Assembly: GCA_010672185.1 (NCBI GenBank)
Contig: JAAHHL010000073.1
Location: 1-14,598 of the forward strand
From: Caldora sp. SIO3E6
GTDB taxonomy: Bacteria > Cyanobacteriota > Cyanobacteriia > Cyanobacteriales > Coleofasciculaceae
Length of the DNA stretch: 14,598 bases
Reading direction: 5' to 3'
Shown here: piece after piece, positions 13,535 through 14,598 of the stretch
Position numbering within the stretch: the stretch's first letter is position 1
Layout of the letters: each line of letters starts with the position of its first letter
Translations under genes and position numbers: made by a program
The notes under the pieces: generated by a model
The model's input: the letters and a program-made list of their open reading frames with translations, nothing else
Database searches by the model: none
What the model was told of the DNA's origin: nothing

Positions 13535-14598
13535 CTATTTTTTCCTCCCTGATTTAGCTTTGCGGCTCAAAGCCGTTTTTTGTTTACGAATGCGATCTTT
13601 AATAGAAGAATCTATGCCTACTTTTTCTTTTTGGCATTGGACAATATAGTTAGCTAGATGATAGATAGTGGGATATTGAAACAGGTCTGTCACAGTGAGC
13701 TGGTGCTCAAACTGTGTTCTTAATTTCCTTTCCACCTGAACAATCAACAGGGAATTGCCACCCAAATTAAAGAAATTATGGTGGATACCTACCTGTTTTA
13801 ATTTCAGAACTTCTTGCCAAACAGCAGCGATAATCTGTTCTTCCTCTGTGCGAGGAGCAACAAAGTTTTCAACCGGGGTGCGAATAGCTGGATCAATCGG
13901 TGGGAGTGCTTTATGGTCAACTTTCCCATTAGGTGAAAGAGGAATGCGATCAATCAACACAAAAACTGAGGGCACCATGTAATCGGGGAGCAAACCCTGT
14001 AGATGAGTACGCAGCTCAGTTTCTGTTGCTAGTGCTGTTCTAGAAACTACATAAGCGATAAGCAACCGTTCGCTACTATCTCCCTCTGTTGCTAGAACCA
14101 CACTTTCTTGAACTAATGAATGGGTGTTTAAGGCAACTTCAATCTCACCAGGTTCAATACGATAGCCACGAATTTTGACCTGACGATCTACACGACCGAT
14201 AAACTCAATATTGCCATTGGCTTGATAACGAGCGCGATCGCCTGTACGATAAAGTCGTCCTCCGGGCTCAGTGCTCAAGGGATTAGGAATAAATCTTTCT
14301 GCTGATTGTACTGGACGATTCTTATAACCCCTTGCCAGAGCTACACCTTCAATATAGATCTCACCTAGAACCCCTGGCGGAACCAGTTGCAAGTGAGAAT
14401 CCAGGATATAAACCTGATTATTGGGAATTGGACGGCCAATGGGGGGCAATTTTGGCCAGTCACTAGCTGTACCTGCCAACTTCATTTCAGTTACCACATG
14501 GGCTTCAGCTGGGCCATACTGGTTAATTAACTGGCACTGTCCTACATGGTCAAAAAAATTAACGATAGGTGGAGTGATTTTTAACTGTTCTCCTGCCG
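13535..14598 (-). CDS. NRPS, C-terminal fragment (partial adenylation domain, carrier, docking tail)
   Basis: This is the 3' end of an NRPS gene; its 5' part lies beyond the right edge. The frame is open to the edge (first full codon at 14596), giving 353 visible residues. They begin in the adenylation domain just before core A5 (NQYGPAEAHVVT) and continue through A6 (GEIYIEGVALARGY), A7 (YRTGDRAR), A8 (GRVDRQVKIRGYRIEPGEIE), A9 (LPDYMVP) and A10 (NGKVD, catalytic lysine at visible residue 225). The domain looks active and would load an amino acid onto the adjacent peptidyl carrier (FFNLGGNSL, phosphopantetheine serine at visible residue 282). No epimerase, methyltransferase or thioesterase follows. 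The protein ends in a Lys/Arg-rich tail (IKDRIRKQKTALSRK), typical of cyanobacterial NRPS docking segments that hand the chain to the next protein. Only part of the specificity code is visible (Q, V, V at the GrsA 322/330/331 positions), so the amino acid cannot be named. The stop is TAG at 13537-13535, 2 bases before the PKS start. Confidence 0.95.
   Translation of the reverse strand, partial: AGEQLKITPPIVNFFDHVGQCQLINQYGPAEAHVVTEMKLAGTASDWPKLPPIGRPIPNNQVYILDSHLQLVPPGVLGEIYIEGVALARGYKNRPVQSAERFIPNPLSTEPGGRLYRTGDRARYQANGNIEFIGRVDRQVKIRGYRIEPGEIEVALNTHSLVQESVVLATEGDSSERLLIAYVVSRTALATETELRTHLQGLLPDYMVPSVFVLIDRIPLSPNGKVDHKALPPIDPAIRTPVENFVAPRTEEEQIIAAVWQEVLKLKQVGIHHNFFNLGGNSLLIVQVERKLRTQFEHQLTVTDLFQYPTIYHLANYIVQCQKEKVGIDSSIKDRIRKQKTALSRKAKSGRKK
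13543..13550 (-). promoter_or_regulatory. Ribosome binding site of the PKS gene
   Basis: The minus strand reads AGGGAGGA and then ten bases to the ATG at 13532. The site lies within the last codons of the preceding NRPS gene (G-R-K-K-stop). Ribosomes ending on the NRPS would sit on the PKS start, which fits coupled translation. Confidence 0.7.
14234..14241. repeat. HIP1 octamer
   Basis: GCGATCGC in the partial NRPS adenylation domain, at the A7 region (YRTGDRAR). Confidence 0.85.

Noticed and set aside
14495..14497. GTG at 14497 as the start of a short NRPS gene
   Set aside because: The same frame continues upstream to the window edge through a canonical A5 motif (NQYGPAEAH), so this valine is internal and the gene is only cut by the window.
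1..14598. CRISPR array, tRNA, transposase or phage genes
   Set aside because: No regular direct repeats, cloverleaf-like stretch or mobile-element motif was seen on either strand.

Overview
The window is the 3' part of a mixed non-ribosomal peptide/polyketide synthase (NRPS/PKS) operon, almost certainly from a cyanobacterium. All genes lie on the minus strand and read right to left. The host call rests on five copies of the HIP1 octamer GCGATCGC, the moderate-to-low GC content, the cyanobacterial style of the modules and the basic NRPS docking tail.

Layout in transcription order: (1) 14598-13535 is the end of an NRPS gene cut by the window edge, covering the second half of an adenylation domain, a carrier and a basic docking tail. 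(2) 13532-8862 is a one-module PKS with KS-AT-KR-carrier, starting 2 bases after the NRPS stop. (3) 8781-1141 is a 2546-residue terminal synthetase. I read it as condensation (C), a broken adenylation domain, a second acyl-activating AMP-binding domain (AL), ketoreductase (KR), carrier (PCP) and thioesterase (TE). (4) 1109-132 is a class 3 (alpha/beta-hydrolase) lipase. (5) 30-1 is the start of another gene that leaves the window. The longest gap is about 100 bases. No tRNA, rRNA, CRISPR array or insertion sequence was seen.

Inferred logic: the upstream NRPS loads an amino acid, and the PKS adds one extender unit from its own AT and reduces the new keto group to a hydroxyl. The last synthetase then joins the chain to a final building block, and the TE releases it. 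The AL domain precedes a KR, so the last unit is predicted to be a keto or hydroxy acid rather than an amino acid. That would give an ester (depsipeptide) or an alpha-hydroxy terminus. The lipase may act on the product or on a lipid precursor.

The most unusual point is the terminal synthetase. Its first adenylation domain is otherwise full length but has lost the whole ATP-binding A3 loop through an in-frame gap of about nine residues, and several other core motifs have decayed. An intact AL domain follows directly, with no carrier between the two. This looks like an adenylation domain that has been functionally replaced by its neighbour and kept as a scaffold or relic.
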